Part shown: one piece after another, positions 1 to 8,240 of the stretch
Numbering within the stretch: position 1 is the stretch's first letter
Layout of the letters: each line of letters starts with the position of its first letter
DNA from: Enterococcus gilvus ATCC BAA-350
GTDB taxonomy: Bacteria > Bacillota > Bacilli > Lactobacillales > Enterococcaceae
Assembly (NCBI RefSeq): GCF_000407545.1
Contig: NZ_ASWH01000001.1
Coordinates: 2,247,501 to 2,311,500, forward strand
Direction: 5' to 3'
Length of the DNA: 64,000 nucleotides
The notes under the pieces: generated by a model
Seen by the model: the letters and a program-made list of their open reading frames with translations, nothing else
Told to the model about the DNA's origin: nothing
Database searches by the model: none
Made by a program: the position numbers and the translations under genes

Positions 1-19
1 CAATAAAATAAGACATTAA

Positions 20-63
20 AAAGCACCCTCCACAACCAACTAAGGCTGTAGAGGGTGTTTTTT
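20..63. terminator. Bidirectional intrinsic terminator
   Basis: The arms CACCCTC (24-30) and GAGGGTG (51-57) extend inward by further pairs (ACA with TGT, and ACC with GGC/GGT wobbles) to about 14 pairs. T-runs lie on both sides: six T after the + strand arm and five on the - strand. On the - strand it ends transcription coming from csp and tRNA-Met. The same 37 bases recur at 328-364 of the 52 kb locus (52328-52364), behind the prophage 2 endolysin. Confidence 0.85.
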
Positions 64-65
64 AA

Positions 66-139
66 TGTACCCTGTAGGGCTCGAACCTACGACCGGACGG
101 TTATGAGCCGTCTGCTCTAACCAACTGAGCTAAGGGTAC
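66..139 (-). tRNA. tRNA-Met (anticodon CAT)
   Basis: A full cloverleaf can be drawn. The acceptor GTACCCT pairs with AGGGTAC, with discriminator A. The D arm is GCTC/GAGC. The anticodon stem GACGG/CCGTC encloses the loop CTCATAA. The T arm GTAGG/CCTAC has the loop TTCGAGC. Anticodon CAT and a fully paired acceptor end (G1-C72) favour an elongator tRNA-Met over the initiator; a lysidine-modified tRNA-Ile2 cannot be excluded from sequence alone. No CCA is encoded. It lies between the csp gene and the terminator, so it may be co-transcribed with csp. Confidence 0.93.
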
Positions 140-188
140 AAAAAAGCCGCCCCTAGGAGGAGACGGCCGATAATTCAACTAATTTTTA

Positions 189-389
189 TTAAGCTTTTTG
201 AATGTTTGTAGCTTGAGGTCCACGTTGGCCTTCTTCTACGTCGAAAGTCACTGCTTGACCTTCTTCTAAAGTTTTGAAGCCGTCGCTTTGGATAGCTGAA
301 AAATGTGCAAATACATCGTTGCCATCTTCACCAGTAATAAATCCAAAACCTTTGTCTGCGTTAAACCATTTTACTGTACCGTTATTCAT
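189..389 (-). CDS. cspA: Cold-shock protein, CspA family
   Basis: A 66-residue single cold-shock domain, the normal length for the family. It binds single-stranded RNA or DNA and acts as a cytoplasmic RNA chaperone. RNP1 (KGFGFI, about residues 13-18) and RNP2 (VFAHF, about residues 26-30) are intact, and the protein opens with the typical GTVKWFN. The start has a strong GGAGG 8 bases upstream. It sits between a tRNA-Met and a degenerate tRNA-like sequence, downstream of the prophage 1 lysis genes. Whether it is host or phage cargo cannot be decided here. Function is certain at family level; the letter A in the symbol is only conventional. Confidence 0.95.
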   Translation of the reverse strand: MNNGTVKWFNADKGFGFITGEDGNDVFAHFSAIQSDGFKTLEEGQAVTFDVEEGQRGPQATNIQKA

Positions 390-600
390 GTATATTTCCT
401 CCTGTTACGTATCAAGTACGTTCTTTTTCGCAATTAATTGTTGATAGTAAAAGGATTTCAATACGGTTAAATATATACAGTCCACATCACATTTCAAAAT
501 CGATTACTTGAGAAGCATAACATAGTTTGGCAGCATTAGCTAACTATTTATTTTATTAGTCATTATTGAAAAGTATTTTAGCAATTATATACTCGCAATT
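390..600 (-). promoter_or_regulatory. Long 5' leader and promoter region of the cold-shock gene
   Basis: About 210 bases without a gene precede csp. The stretch is A+T-rich and holds no convincing ORF. Long leaders are usual for cspA-type genes, where RNA structure controls translation with temperature. Candidate -10 boxes (TATATT, TAAAAT) occur, but none has a convincing -35 partner. Only the GGAGG ribosome binding site before the start codon is clear. Confidence 0.4.
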
Positions 601-601
601 A

Positions 602-673
602 TGTACCCCGCAGGCCTTGAACCCGCGTCTTCCGATATGAACCGGAGTATTCTACCAATTGAACTAAGGGTAA
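602..673 (-). pseudogene. Degenerate tRNA-like sequence (CAT anticodon region)
   Basis: The sequence follows a tRNA plan: acceptor TTACCCT/GGGGTAC with positions 1-72 unpaired (T against C), D arm GTTC/GAAT, and T arm GCGGG/CCTGC with the loop TTCAAGG. The anticodon arm is abnormal. The only stem is TCCG/CGGA around an 8-base loop that contains CAT. The acceptor and D arm resemble the intact tRNA-Met at 66-139, which suggests a decayed relative, an attachment-site remnant or a divergent phage tRNA. I would not expect it to be charged normally. Confidence 0.55.
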
Positions 674-706
674 TTTTAAATGAGTATTATTATTTTTTAA
701 ACGTGT

Positions 707-774
707 TATAATACAGAAATAGAACGCCGGATACAGTCCGCTTCCCCAAACGACTGTATCTGACGCTCTTTTTT
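707..774 (+). ncRNA. Putative small hairpin RNA with its own promoter
   Basis: TATAAT (707-712) is followed after 17 bases by the perfect 9-pair stem GATACAGTC (730-738)/GACTGTATC (752-760). Partial outer pairing (AGA-CG with CG-TCT) leads into six T (769-774). This predicts a 50-60 base transcript that is almost entirely a terminator hairpin. It is on the opposite strand to the lysis genes. No -35 box is obvious. It could instead be a terminator for + strand transcription from outside; the well-placed TATAAT is the argument for a gene. Confidence 0.45.
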
Positions 775-861
775 ATGGGCGAGTGACTTCCCATGACAAT
801 AAACTTACCCATAAATCGTTTTCTTTGCAAATGATACACTCATTGAAAAGTGATACACTAC

Positions 862-959
862 ACAAAGAAACAACCAGTCCGCACACGACTGGTTGCCGAT
901 CAAGATGAAACTTAGTTATGAAAGAAGTAAGGTTTAACGAAAACCTTAGCCATATTATG
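862..959 (-). ncRNA. Putative sRNA, unit 2 of a tandem pair
   Basis: The - strand promoter TTGAAA (977-982), 17-base spacer, CATAAT (954-959) predicts a start near 948. There the hairpin AAGGTTT/AAACCTT (929-947) begins. A core shared with unit 1 follows (ACTTCTTTCATAA, then AAGTTT and TCTTGATC). The unit ends in the terminator CAACCAGTC/GACTGGTTG (871-895) with a T-rich tail. Predicted length is about 85 bases. There is no coding potential. The core is kept between the units while both hairpins differ in sequence but keep pairing. Confidence 0.6.
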
Positions 960-1018
960 CCTTGATATTCGATTTTTTTCAAGCGGATTCTTATTAATAA
1001 AAGTGTTTATACCACCAC

Positions 1019-1113
1019 AAAAACAACCAACCTGAACAAAGGCTGGCTGCTGATCAAGAAAAACTTTCTTATGAAAGAAGAAGTAAGTATGGTAACTTAC
1101 GACTTATACTATA
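1019..1113 (-). ncRNA. Putative sRNA, unit 1 of a tandem pair
   Basis: The - strand promoter TTGTAA (1131-1136), 17-base spacer, TATAGT (1108-1113) predicts a start near 1101, directly at the hairpin GTAAGT/ACTTAC (1083-1100). The core shared with unit 2 follows (CTTCTTTCATAA, AAGTTTTTCTTGATC). The terminator CAGCCAGCC/GGTTGGTTG (1024-1049) ends in five T. The unit also serves as the transcription stop behind the amidase gene at 1144-2187. Predicted length is about 82 bases. Confidence 0.62.
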
Positions 1114-1143
1114 ACTCTTTGACCATTAAATTACAATTGTTTT

Positions 1144-2187
1144 TTAATACTTAAATCCTTTAATATGCGTTGGATTAATTCCAACATCCTTCGTTTTACC
1201 CATTTCTTGAATTTCCTTCAATACAATAGGCGCATCTGTATTGTTAAACCCTTCCCCTTTAACGCGAACGTCATAGGTTCCATAAGAATTCGCTTCTGCG
1301 TATGTTTGACCATCTAGTAAGATGTCTTTCAAGAAGTCGCGCATGTGGCCTTCCATCTTCTTGCTTTGCTCATCATTCAAATTCCGTGCCTCGATCTTGA
1401 TTATAGGTTTGTCTCCATCAACGATCGCAATGTTTTGCTGCATGTAGCCTGGATAGTATGTTTTAAGCTCTTGCTTCAAACGATTGACCGCATTCTCATA
1501 CTTCCATTTTGAATCGCAAGTGATAACCAGCGTATAGACTTTGTTCGGCTGCAACACACGTTTCACTTGGTCACGAAGCAACGTCCAGGCGTATTTCGTT
1601 TGAATACGCTGAACCATTTTTACCGCCTGATCTTTAGAGACGTTATCAATCGCAATGCCGTTTTTATTTTCAGAAGGTTGAGGTTTAGGTGAAGGATTCG
1701 GTGTAGAACCATTCATGTATTTTTGAATTTGAGCAATAAAATAATCTTGCATGATCGTCCAATCTCCATGCACCGATACCGATCTATGCGGACAGGCGGT
1801 GGCTGAGAATTGTTTGTGCAAGATTACCGTATTTCTATTCGGTTGTAGTCCATAGCGTTTTAAAATTTCAGCAGCTAGTTTTACTGAACGATCTTCATTA
1901 TTTCTGAACGTGTCTAGATTTCCCATAGATTGACAAGCTTCAATCCCTATATAATTCGCATTCCCATTTGCATTCGCTGTATGCCATGCCATATTTGCTT
2001 CATTCTCAACTTGTAAGATACCGTCACTACACACATACCAATGGGCGAAACCCAGCTCTGCATTATGACTTGGTAACCAATTTCTATAAAAAGTAGTAGT
2101 AGCGCCTTCCGAAGCTGCATCATTGTGGATAACCACTCCATAGGGATTTCTTCCACGGCCGCCTGCAATACCTGACATTAATTGCAT
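1144..2187 (-). CDS. Phage endolysin, N-acetylmuramoyl-L-alanine amidase (Amidase_2 type)
   Basis: The 347-residue lysis enzyme of prophage 1 cuts the amide bond between muramic acid and the peptide stem. The N-terminal half is an Amidase_2/PGRP zinc amidase. The first zinc-binding His is in VVIHNDA (about residue 21), a second His is in the HKQFS segment, and the C-terminal motif TACPH is present. A Pro/Ser-rich linker (about residues 158-172) leads to a C-terminal domain of unknown fold that is probably wall-binding. There is no signal peptide, so release depends on the holin next to it. GGAGGTGG lies 6 bases before the ATG. It closes the lysis cassette and is followed by the sRNA units. 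Confidence 0.9.
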   Translation of the reverse strand: MQLMSGIAGGRGRNPYGVVIHNDAASEGATTTFYRNWLPSHNAELGFAHWYVCSDGILQVENEANMAWHTANANGNANYIGIEACQSMGNLDTFRNNEDRSVKLAAEILKRYGLQPNRNTVILHKQFSATACPHRSVSVHGDWTIMQDYFIAQIQKYMNGSTPNPSPKPQPSENKNGIAIDNVSKDQAVKMVQRIQTKYAWTLLRDQVKRVLQPNKVYTLVITCDSKWKYENAVNRLKQELKTYYPGYMQQNIAIVDGDKPIIKIEARNLNDEQSKKMEGHMRDFLKDILLDGQTYAEANSYGTYDVRVKGEGFNNTDAPIVLKEIQEMGKTKDVGINPTHIKGFKY

Positions 2188-2188
2188 G

Positions 2189-2497
2189 TTAAGCCACCTC
2201 CATCAATTTATGATTAGGGAGAGATAACATGTATTCTCCTGCTTGAACCTTCGTAAAAATGTCATTCGAACGGAGAACCTTATACTTCCCGTTTAACTTG
2301 AAAAAATCTCCAACAGTAAATCCATCAAATTCTCTTTCGATCCCTTCCGAAGTGATTTCAGAAAATCCATTTTCTATATAGGTATCTGTGACTTCTACGC
2401 CACCTTTTCCGAAAGAATCTAATTCAACGAATTCGTCACCAACTTCTTTCACAATAAAACTGCCAATTGCTGTGACAAACTTTCCTTCTTCAAACAT
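2189..2497 (-). CDS. Small phage protein between holin and endolysin
   Basis: 102 residues, acidic, with no membrane segment and no recognised domain. The start codon overlaps the stop of the holin gene (TAATG), and the endolysin follows 1 base after its stop, so it is an integral member of the lysis operon. The content suggests small beta strands (repeated GDFF, GKYKVL and similar). Position would fit a lysis regulator or a structural accessory, but nothing in the sequence proves either. Confidence 0.75.
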   Translation of the reverse strand: MFEEGKFVTAIGSFIVKEVGDEFVELDSFGKGGVEVTDTYIENGFSEITSEGIEREFDGFTVGDFFKLNGKYKVLRSNDIFTKVQAGEYMLSLPNHKLMEVA

Positions 2498-2766
2498 TAG
2501 TCATTCCCTCCTAAATTCAATAGTTTTGTAAAGACTTGATGTAACCCTGTAGAGGCTAACCCGCTCACTGCACCATAGACAATGGATTCCACACTGACGC
2601 CATTCATTACTGCGCCCAATGCAGCTCCTAACACTGCCACAATCAGTGGGATATATAAATTAGCCAATTTATTAAATAGTGGTGTCGCTTTAATTACGTA
2701 GCCTACAATCAAACACGCGACAACAATTACTGGTACAAAGTTTTCTGTAATAAAAGATAGATCCAT
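2497..2766 (-). CDS. Holin
   Basis: 89 residues with two to three hydrophobic helices (about residues 12-30, 36-56 and 62-80) rich in Val, Ile, Ala and Gly. The C terminus is short and polar. Size and topology are those of Gram-positive phage holins, which form membrane lesions that release the amidase. It resembles the Hol44-type (superfamily V) holins, but that sub-family assignment is from memory. It lies between an XhlA-like gene and a small gene that overlaps its stop codon. Confidence 0.82.
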   Translation of the reverse strand: MDLSFITENFVPVIVVACLIVGYVIKATPLFNKLANLYIPLIVAVLGAALGAVMNGVSVESIVYGAVSGLASTGLHQVFTKLLNLGGND

Positions 2767-2768
2767 TT

Positions 2769-3122
2769 TTATCTTCCTCCTAAAAATTTAAGTAGCTCCA
2801 TAATAAACGCAAAAATAACCGCTGCAGACCCGCCAATACCTAGAATCATTTTCCAAAGATTTTCCGTATTCAGTCTCTTTAATTCATCCGAACGCTTCTC
2901 AGCATCCGTGTTCCGTGTCAGTATTGCGTTTAAAATTTCATTATTTTGTTTCATCTGTTCCGTGTTTTGTTCACGCAAGTATTTATTTGATTCATCCACT
3001 CGAATCAAACTTTCATCCATTGTTTTTTGCATTGCTAAGGATCGCTCGTTCAATCGTTTAATATCTTCGTCATGTTTATTCAGTTTGTCTTCATGCTGTT
3101 TGACTTGTGCTTCTAGTTCCAT
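2769..3122 (-). CDS. XhlA-like lysis accessory protein
   Basis: About 117 residues. A long charged coiled coil (residues 1-85, heptads rich in Lys, Glu and Asn) is followed by one C-terminal transmembrane helix (about residues 92-112). This is the layout of haemolysin XhlA-type proteins that work with a holin. The ATG at 3122 is chosen over an upstream TTG because a purine-rich GGGGGAG lies 8 bases before it. It is the first gene of the lysis cassette, just after an intrinsic terminator. Confidence 0.75.
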   Translation of the reverse strand: MELEAQVKQHEDKLNKHDEDIKRLNERSLAMQKTMDESLIRVDESNKYLREQNTEQMKQNNEILNAILTRNTDAEKRSDELKRLNTENLWKMILGIGGSAAVIFAFIMELLKFLGGR

Positions 3123-3146
3123 CCACCTGACTCCCCCTTCCAATCA

Positions 3147-3173
3147 AAATAAAAAGCACACTCGAAAGTGTGC
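3147..3173 (-). terminator. Intrinsic terminator before the lysis cassette
   Basis: The perfect stem GCACACT/AGTGTGC (156-162 and 167-173 of the 3 kb block) has the tetraloop TTCG on the - strand and is followed by TTTTTATTTTG. It lies between the BppU-like gene and the lysis genes in the direction of late transcription. Prophage 2 has a terminator at the same position in its gene order. Confidence 0.85.
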
Positions 3174-3214
3174 TGAAATACTCTTTTTGCTATTTAACCA
3201 ATACATAGTGAAAT

Positions 3215-5251
3215 CTAATCTAACCAGTATGTGAGTTGGTTTAAATAAATATATTCTAAGGTTGTTCCCGATTGATTGCCTACACCTAACCATCCAGCGT
3301 TTGTAGTAGCGACTCTACCCATAAATGATAAATGGTTCGTCGCACCGGTCACAATTGTTGTTTGTGGTGCGCTGATTGTAGTTCCTAACGTAGCCACTAC
3401 TAAACTACTGGAACTAGACGTCAAATTGTGCGTAGCACTAGCACGAACAGCACCCCTAAATTCTACCTTCTTACGTGTTTTACCACCATTAGGATAAACA
3501 ATCACCCTATACTGAGGTTTAGCATTATCCGCAACTTCAGCCGTTGATGCAAGAATTAAGTCTACCCAGTCACCAACTTGAACTAATTCTGTCTGGCGTG
3601 CTACGGGATTGTCAGACAGTTTTGCCATTGGATAAATAGGCTCATTGTCACTTGAACGAATTTCTTCAATGGTCAAATTCATTAGCGCCAAATTATATAC
3701 TTGTTTGCCGCCTCTAAGAGAAGACCGTATCCATAATTTGTCCCCTTCATTTACATCGACAATACCTGTACCTGTATAAGCCCACGATAGTTTTAGAGTA
3801 CCGTCCGATAGGCGAGTAGACCCCTGTGAAGCAAAGTCCATATATACATTATTAACGGCAAGATGAGTGTAAATATAGTCAGAAGGACTATTAGTAGCTT
3901 CTGGAACGAAACGGACGTTTCCTGACACTTTCAACCTACATTTTTTTGTAATTGTCAATGTAGTATCAGAGTTGATTGTATACGGTCTATTATTCACATA
4001 ATTTGATGAGCCGCCTACACTAGCACCAATTGGAAGTACTAGACCATCTGTACTAATACTCGCTAATGCGGTACCCATTCCAAAATGTTCTTCGAATACG
4101 ATGCTGCCAGCTGTGGCCTGCTTCAATCCTTTGGGTGTTATCATTACATCGTCACGATCCCCAATTAATATTTCTTCTGCTGATGCTGGCGAACCACCAG
4201 CTATTAAATGCCAATCAAAGAATTTCAAAGTAGGATTTTGCGTTGATTTCGTCACATAGCCATCCTGGTAGCGCGTATAAATCCTACCTAAATCTGGATA
4301 CATCGCCATTTGTGATGTTTCTACAATGAAATCAGAGTCTCTTCGATTACTTACTAATAAATACCCTGTACCACTCCCAGATAAACCACTCACATTTGGC
4401 ATATTTGCTGGCGGAAAAATATTTTGAAATGGATAAAAACCGATTTCCCATATCTTATTGGCGTCGTCAATCGATTGTAGTTGATCCTTTAAGGTATACG
4501 CTAACGACACCTCACTTTTCTTCGCAAAGCGATCGTCCGCTTGTGTCGTGGTATAAAAATTGGCTTTTTTAAATTCGTCTAATGCTTTTTGAACCATATC
4601 AATCGCTTGTGTAACACTATTAGAAATAGTATTCCTTCCCTCTGCGACATATTGATTCACTACACCAAGGAAATTTGAAGCCGTTGTATCAATTACAGAA
4701 ACAAAATCAGTCATTTGATTTTGTATGTTTGTGATATTATTTTGAATAGCACTAAAAGAGGCGTCTGTCGAACGAATATAATCAGATTGTTGTTTTTTCA
4801 ATTCATCCATGTTTTTCTTTTGTAACACTTGAAGTTCTGCAACCAACTTATTGTATTCGTTAATCACCGTTTCCGCCTCTTCAGCGGTTATATCTGCATT
4901 ATCGAATACCAATATTTCGAAATTCCCACTAGAGAAAATTTTGCCGTCCTTACCGGTAAATAAAAAGTAGGCTCGTTCATAAGGACCCGCAATACTAAAA
5001 GCAGCACTTGGAAAGGTATATTGGAATAATCCTTTTGTAGAATCAAGAATTTTTACGCCAGCTGAGTCACTGATTATGGTCTGATTATCCTTTGTGTTTC
5101 CCATAAAAGAGATTGAAACATCGGTTAAATTCAAAGGGGCTCCATCACTACCTATGACACTTACTTTTTCAGTGGGACTATTATTGTCTCCCACCCGACC
5201 ATGAACAATGTGACCACCAGTCATTTCTTTATTAATATCAAGAGTCAACAT
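3215..5251 (-). CDS. Baseplate upper protein (BppU-like), receptor-binding region
   Basis: About 678 residues. The N-terminal 130 residues match BppU N-terminal domains (Thr/Asp-rich strands, SFMGNTKDN, YERAYFLF). A predicted coiled coil spans about residues 130-250 (VLQKKNMDELKKQQ and later MTDF/TASN heptads). A long beta-rich C-terminal part probably holds carbohydrate-binding or head domains. It would attach the receptor-binding module to the Dit/Tal hub. The start at 5251 (ATG) follows the Tal stop, and a TTG two codons upstream is also possible. An intrinsic terminator follows the stop. Confidence 0.8.
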   Translation of the reverse strand: MLTLDINKEMTGGHIVHGRVGDNNSPTEKVSVIGSDGAPLNLTDVSISFMGNTKDNQTIISDSAGVKILDSTKGLFQYTFPSAAFSIAGPYERAYFLFTGKDGKIFSSGNFEILVFDNADITAEEAETVINEYNKLVAELQVLQKKNMDELKKQQSDYIRSTDASFSAIQNNITNIQNQMTDFVSVIDTTASNFLGVVNQYVAEGRNTISNSVTQAIDMVQKALDEFKKANFYTTTQADDRFAKKSEVSLAYTLKDQLQSIDDANKIWEIGFYPFQNIFPPANMPNVSGLSGSGTGYLLVSNRRDSDFIVETSQMAMYPDLGRIYTRYQDGYVTKSTQNPTLKFFDWHLIAGGSPASAEEILIGDRDDVMITPKGLKQATAGSIVFEEHFGMGTALASISTDGLVLPIGASVGGSSNYVNNRPYTINSDTTLTITKKCRLKVSGNVRFVPEATNSPSDYIYTHLAVNNVYMDFASQGSTRLSDGTLKLSWAYTGTGIVDVNEGDKLWIRSSLRGGKQVYNLALMNLTIEEIRSSDNEPIYPMAKLSDNPVARQTELVQVGDWVDLILASTAEVADNAKPQYRVIVYPNGGKTRKKVEFRGAVRASATHNLTSSSSSLVVATLGTTISAPQTTIVTGATNHLSFMGRVATTNAGWLGVGNQSGTTLEYIYLNQLTYWLD

Positions 5252-5253
5252 AT

Positions 5254-7356
5254 TCAATTACTCACCTCTTTCACTTTTTCTTTAAATTCTTGCGGTCCCC
5301 AAATTTGCTCAGTTTCTTTATTATCTATTTCTTCAAATAAAACCAACCGTTCATTTTCGTACCCCATTCGTTTTGCTTTCAATTCGTAGGCGAATCGGAC
5401 CCTTGGTTGATCGGAACAAACTAAAAAGGCATCTGATCGAAAATCAGATACCCACACTCGCGCATTATCATAAACCTGTAAAAAAACTTCATAAGGGATG
5501 TCTAAATTGACGGTATCACTAAAAATTGGATCGATTGATACCCAAACTTCACAATCAGTGTTTGTCACACTTCTGCCAATATCCCCTAAATAACTTTCCG
5601 TTGTTTCGTACGCTGGTGTTGCTCGAACACCCTCTCGAGTCGGATGAATCGCATTTTTTGTTCCTGTTACACTAAATCTTGGAGCATTAATTGAAAAACT
5701 ATCACTCAAATCATAAAGGGCTGTTGTAGAGGAAACAAACCATCCCCTATCTGTCAGTCTCGCTTCTTTTGAAGGATCATAATAAAGAAATAAGCGAAGT
5801 GTTTTGTGTGCCCCGAGTTGAAGCGCAGGAATATATTCCGCAGAATTCTCTTGGCCAACGCCCCAACCTGTAATAGCAGCTTCTTTATTACTTCTATTGT
5901 CTCTAAATCTAATTTGAGCGTTTGAATAGTCAACAGTTGTTGTGCCTTGATTGGCTTTCTGTACTGTTTTCATTTCTCCGTTAGTAATGTCTATTTTTAG
6001 GTCTTTCCCTATAATTTCACCTTGTTTAAAACTTACTTCGCCACTTGTAAGATCGATCATTATGTTCTTGCCTTGAATCTTAATCGCTCGCAAGATACCT
6101 GTATTTACAACACTAGCATTAACACCTTGAGCTGTGAGCGCATTTTCGAAAGTTTTACCCCCATCAGTTGATACGCCAATACCTGCAGAGTTCATGAGAA
6201 CGAGCCTGTTGCTGTCTTCTTTTTCCACAGCTAGGATACCGTTATTCGTAAAGCGCACCTCTGTTTGGGCTTCCAATAAGGCGTTTGTCGCATTTCGTAT
6301 GGCATCTGTTAACCATTCATTGGGAATAGGCTTTACACCATTCATAATGTCAGACCAGTTTTGGGAATTACTTGCATCTGCCTGATTCTTTTGATCAACC
6401 AAATTTAGTGAATTACAAACCACGCTTTTTTCTAATGATTCGCCAAGTACATCGAACGACTCTTCGATCCCTACGATGCGTATTTTTTGTTGGAAGTGAA
6501 GTTCTTCGTTAATTGCAGAAATATAGTCTCCTGGATTAGGGAAAGCATAGTTGTACCCGGCTTTTTGTAAATCCTCTACAGTCAAAGAAACAGAGATACT
6601 GTAGGAAGATTCCACTAGTTCTTTCAGTCTGACTAACATGCTTTCTGTTTTCGTGTACCGTTCATCGACAACTGGATCAGATTCAAGTATTCCATAAATA
6701 TCCGCTAACGGACTCTTATACGTCGCTTCCAACCTTCCTTTTGACTCATCATCAGGATCGACAAATGCACCGAAACCTTTCGCGTAAGTGACGAAGTCCC
6801 CGATATTTTGTTCCAATCCCAGTTCCTGCATATTGAATCCTTTACGGACAATCGTTGAAAGATCACTACCCAATTTTTCTACAATTGTTACCGTTTTTCC
6901 CACTACTTTGAATTCAGTCGAGGTGCTATTAATAAAGTCGTTAAATAAAGCAAGCCGATTCTTCATGCCAAAGTTCTGTTTTTCAAAAGCAGGTAACGAG
7001 GCGCTTAAAGAATAGTTATAGCCGCTATTACTGAAGATTAAATCTAAATATGTCTTCGCCGTATTCGACCCATTTAACAATTCATAAACAGACGATTTTC
7101 CCATTTTATAGAAAAACTCATGGATCGCATCAAACTCCACTGTGACGGATTCACCGTTATCAACGGGTAAAGCATACGTAATGTAAAAAACTTCCCCTTT
7201 AAATTCGAGCGACCAGCCACGATCAATCCCACTAATAACTTCATCTCCAGTATAAATCGTCCCTTTAATTGATTTTTCTCCATTTACTTTATGGCTATAA
7301 GAGACCTCAGCGAGAGCAACAAAGGCTTCTTTCCTAACATTTTTAAAGACTGCCAT
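5254..7356 (-). CDS. Tail-associated hub protein (Tal), prophage endopeptidase-tail type
   Basis: 700 residues. The first 380 or so have the character of the siphovirus baseplate hub (gp27-like fold, prophage endopeptidase tail family; WSLEFKGEVFYITY, LVNLVDQ-type C-terminal edge). The remainder is beta-rich and shows no recognisable peptidase or lysozyme motif, unlike the Tal of prophage 2. It would form the trimeric plug at the tail tip and bind Dit. GGAGGTGAT precedes the ATG. It sits between Dit and BppU as in related phages. Confidence 0.82.
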   Translation of the reverse strand: MAVFKNVRKEAFVALAEVSYSHKVNGEKSIKGTIYTGDEVISGIDRGWSLEFKGEVFYITYALPVDNGESVTVEFDAIHEFFYKMGKSSVYELLNGSNTAKTYLDLIFSNSGYNYSLSASLPAFEKQNFGMKNRLALFNDFINSTSTEFKVVGKTVTIVEKLGSDLSTIVRKGFNMQELGLEQNIGDFVTYAKGFGAFVDPDDESKGRLEATYKSPLADIYGILESDPVVDERYTKTESMLVRLKELVESSYSISVSLTVEDLQKAGYNYAFPNPGDYISAINEELHFQQKIRIVGIEESFDVLGESLEKSVVCNSLNLVDQKNQADASNSQNWSDIMNGVKPIPNEWLTDAIRNATNALLEAQTEVRFTNNGILAVEKEDSNRLVLMNSAGIGVSTDGGKTFENALTAQGVNASVVNTGILRAIKIQGKNIMIDLTSGEVSFKQGEIIGKDLKIDITNGEMKTVQKANQGTTTVDYSNAQIRFRDNRSNKEAAITGWGVGQENSAEYIPALQLGAHKTLRLFLYYDPSKEARLTDRGWFVSSTTALYDLSDSFSINAPRFSVTGTKNAIHPTREGVRATPAYETTESYLGDIGRSVTNTDCEVWVSIDPIFSDTVNLDIPYEVFLQVYDNARVWVSDFRSDAFLVCSDQPRVRFAYELKAKRMGYENERLVLFEEIDNKETEQIWGPQEFKEKVKEVSN

Positions 7357-7374
7357 TAATTATCACCTCCAAAT

Positions 7375-8226
7375 CTATCTATAAAAATCAACTTTATTTA
7401 AAAGTTGTATCGAAGCATTACTCATTGAAGTGTTATAAGGAAGAAAACCTTCTTGATTCGGCTCCAATACGAAATACTCCAAATTGGTTTTATCATTAAT
7501 ATTCAAACTATTTAATGTAAACGCGGACCCCTCCAAACGAAAGACATCTCCACTTACAATTGTTTTACTCCCTGTGTAACGAAATACTTTTCCACCTATC
7601 GTAAAGGTAAACGTATTACCAGAACTTGCTTTTGCCGTGAGTTCGACAGACCAAGGCCACTCCAATTGGCTACATGGCGCAGTTCCTTTGTATTCAATAA
7701 AACCACTTTTAGCAGGTAGCTCAAGCGTCTTAGGGATTGTCACGCCAAAAGGAATATCTGCTGTAACAAAAGTAAAACTAACCTCGTAGAGTAAACCGCG
7801 GCTACTGTAACCCATAAAGGAATAGTCTATTTCACCATCTAGTAATACGTTGTAACGGTAATGGTACTTTCGTTGACTTTCTGACTTAAATAAATCAAAT
7901 CCACTTTTTTGTCCAGGCCGTTCGAAATCATAAAGAGCTCCAGTGTTGTACATTCGAGTAATAAAATAAGGTTCGGTATCGGCAAAAATACCGTTAAGCT
8001 TATCTTTCATTAATTCATCTTGTAATTCATCGGGCACATAGAACTTACCTACGACAGATATCTTCTTTTCAGTAAGTGTTGCCCCCATGAACAAATTGCC
8101 GTTTTTACCGTTGATTCTCTTACGATTTGATTCAACAACGGCATTCGAGACCTTAATGTCCTGAACAAGGACGCCCAAGGAGGACATTCTTGTCTTTAAG
8201 TCATCTTTTTCAATGTATAAATCCAT
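7375..8226 (-). CDS. Distal tail protein (Dit)
   Basis: 283 residues, usual for a phage_tail/siphovirus Dit. It forms the hexameric ring joining the tail tube to the hub. The N-terminal beta domain has the typical pattern (RMSSLGVLVQDIKVSN, INGKNGNLF resembling the RNGN.L element). The C-terminal domain is galectin-like in length. TAGGAGGAA precedes the ATG. It directly follows the tape measure gene, the standard order. Confidence 0.85.
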   Translation of the reverse strand: MDLYIEKDDLKTRMSSLGVLVQDIKVSNAVVESNRKRINGKNGNLFMGATLTEKKISVVGKFYVPDELQDELMKDKLNGIFADTEPYFITRMYNTGALYDFERPGQKSGFDLFKSESQRKYHYRYNVLLDGEIDYSFMGYSSRGLLYEVSFTFVTADIPFGVTIPKTLELPAKSGFIEYKGTAPCSQLEWPWSVELTAKASSGNTFTFTIGGKVFRYTGSKTIVSGDVFRLEGSAFTLNSLNINDKTNLEYFVLEPNQEGFLPYNTSMSNASIQLLNKVDFYR

Positions 8227-8240
8227 CTATGTTCCTCCTA

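Noticed and set aside
773..982. 69-codon ORF on the - strand
   Set aside because: It runs through sRNA unit 2 and its terminator, has no ribosome site and its composition follows the hairpins.
775..1143. Fst-type toxin ORF to match the sRNA units
   Set aside because: Both strands were read; only ORFs of 10-26 codons without a hydrophobic segment were found.
2908..3234. 108-codon + strand ORF
   Set aside because: Antisense to the XhlA-like gene and across a terminator.
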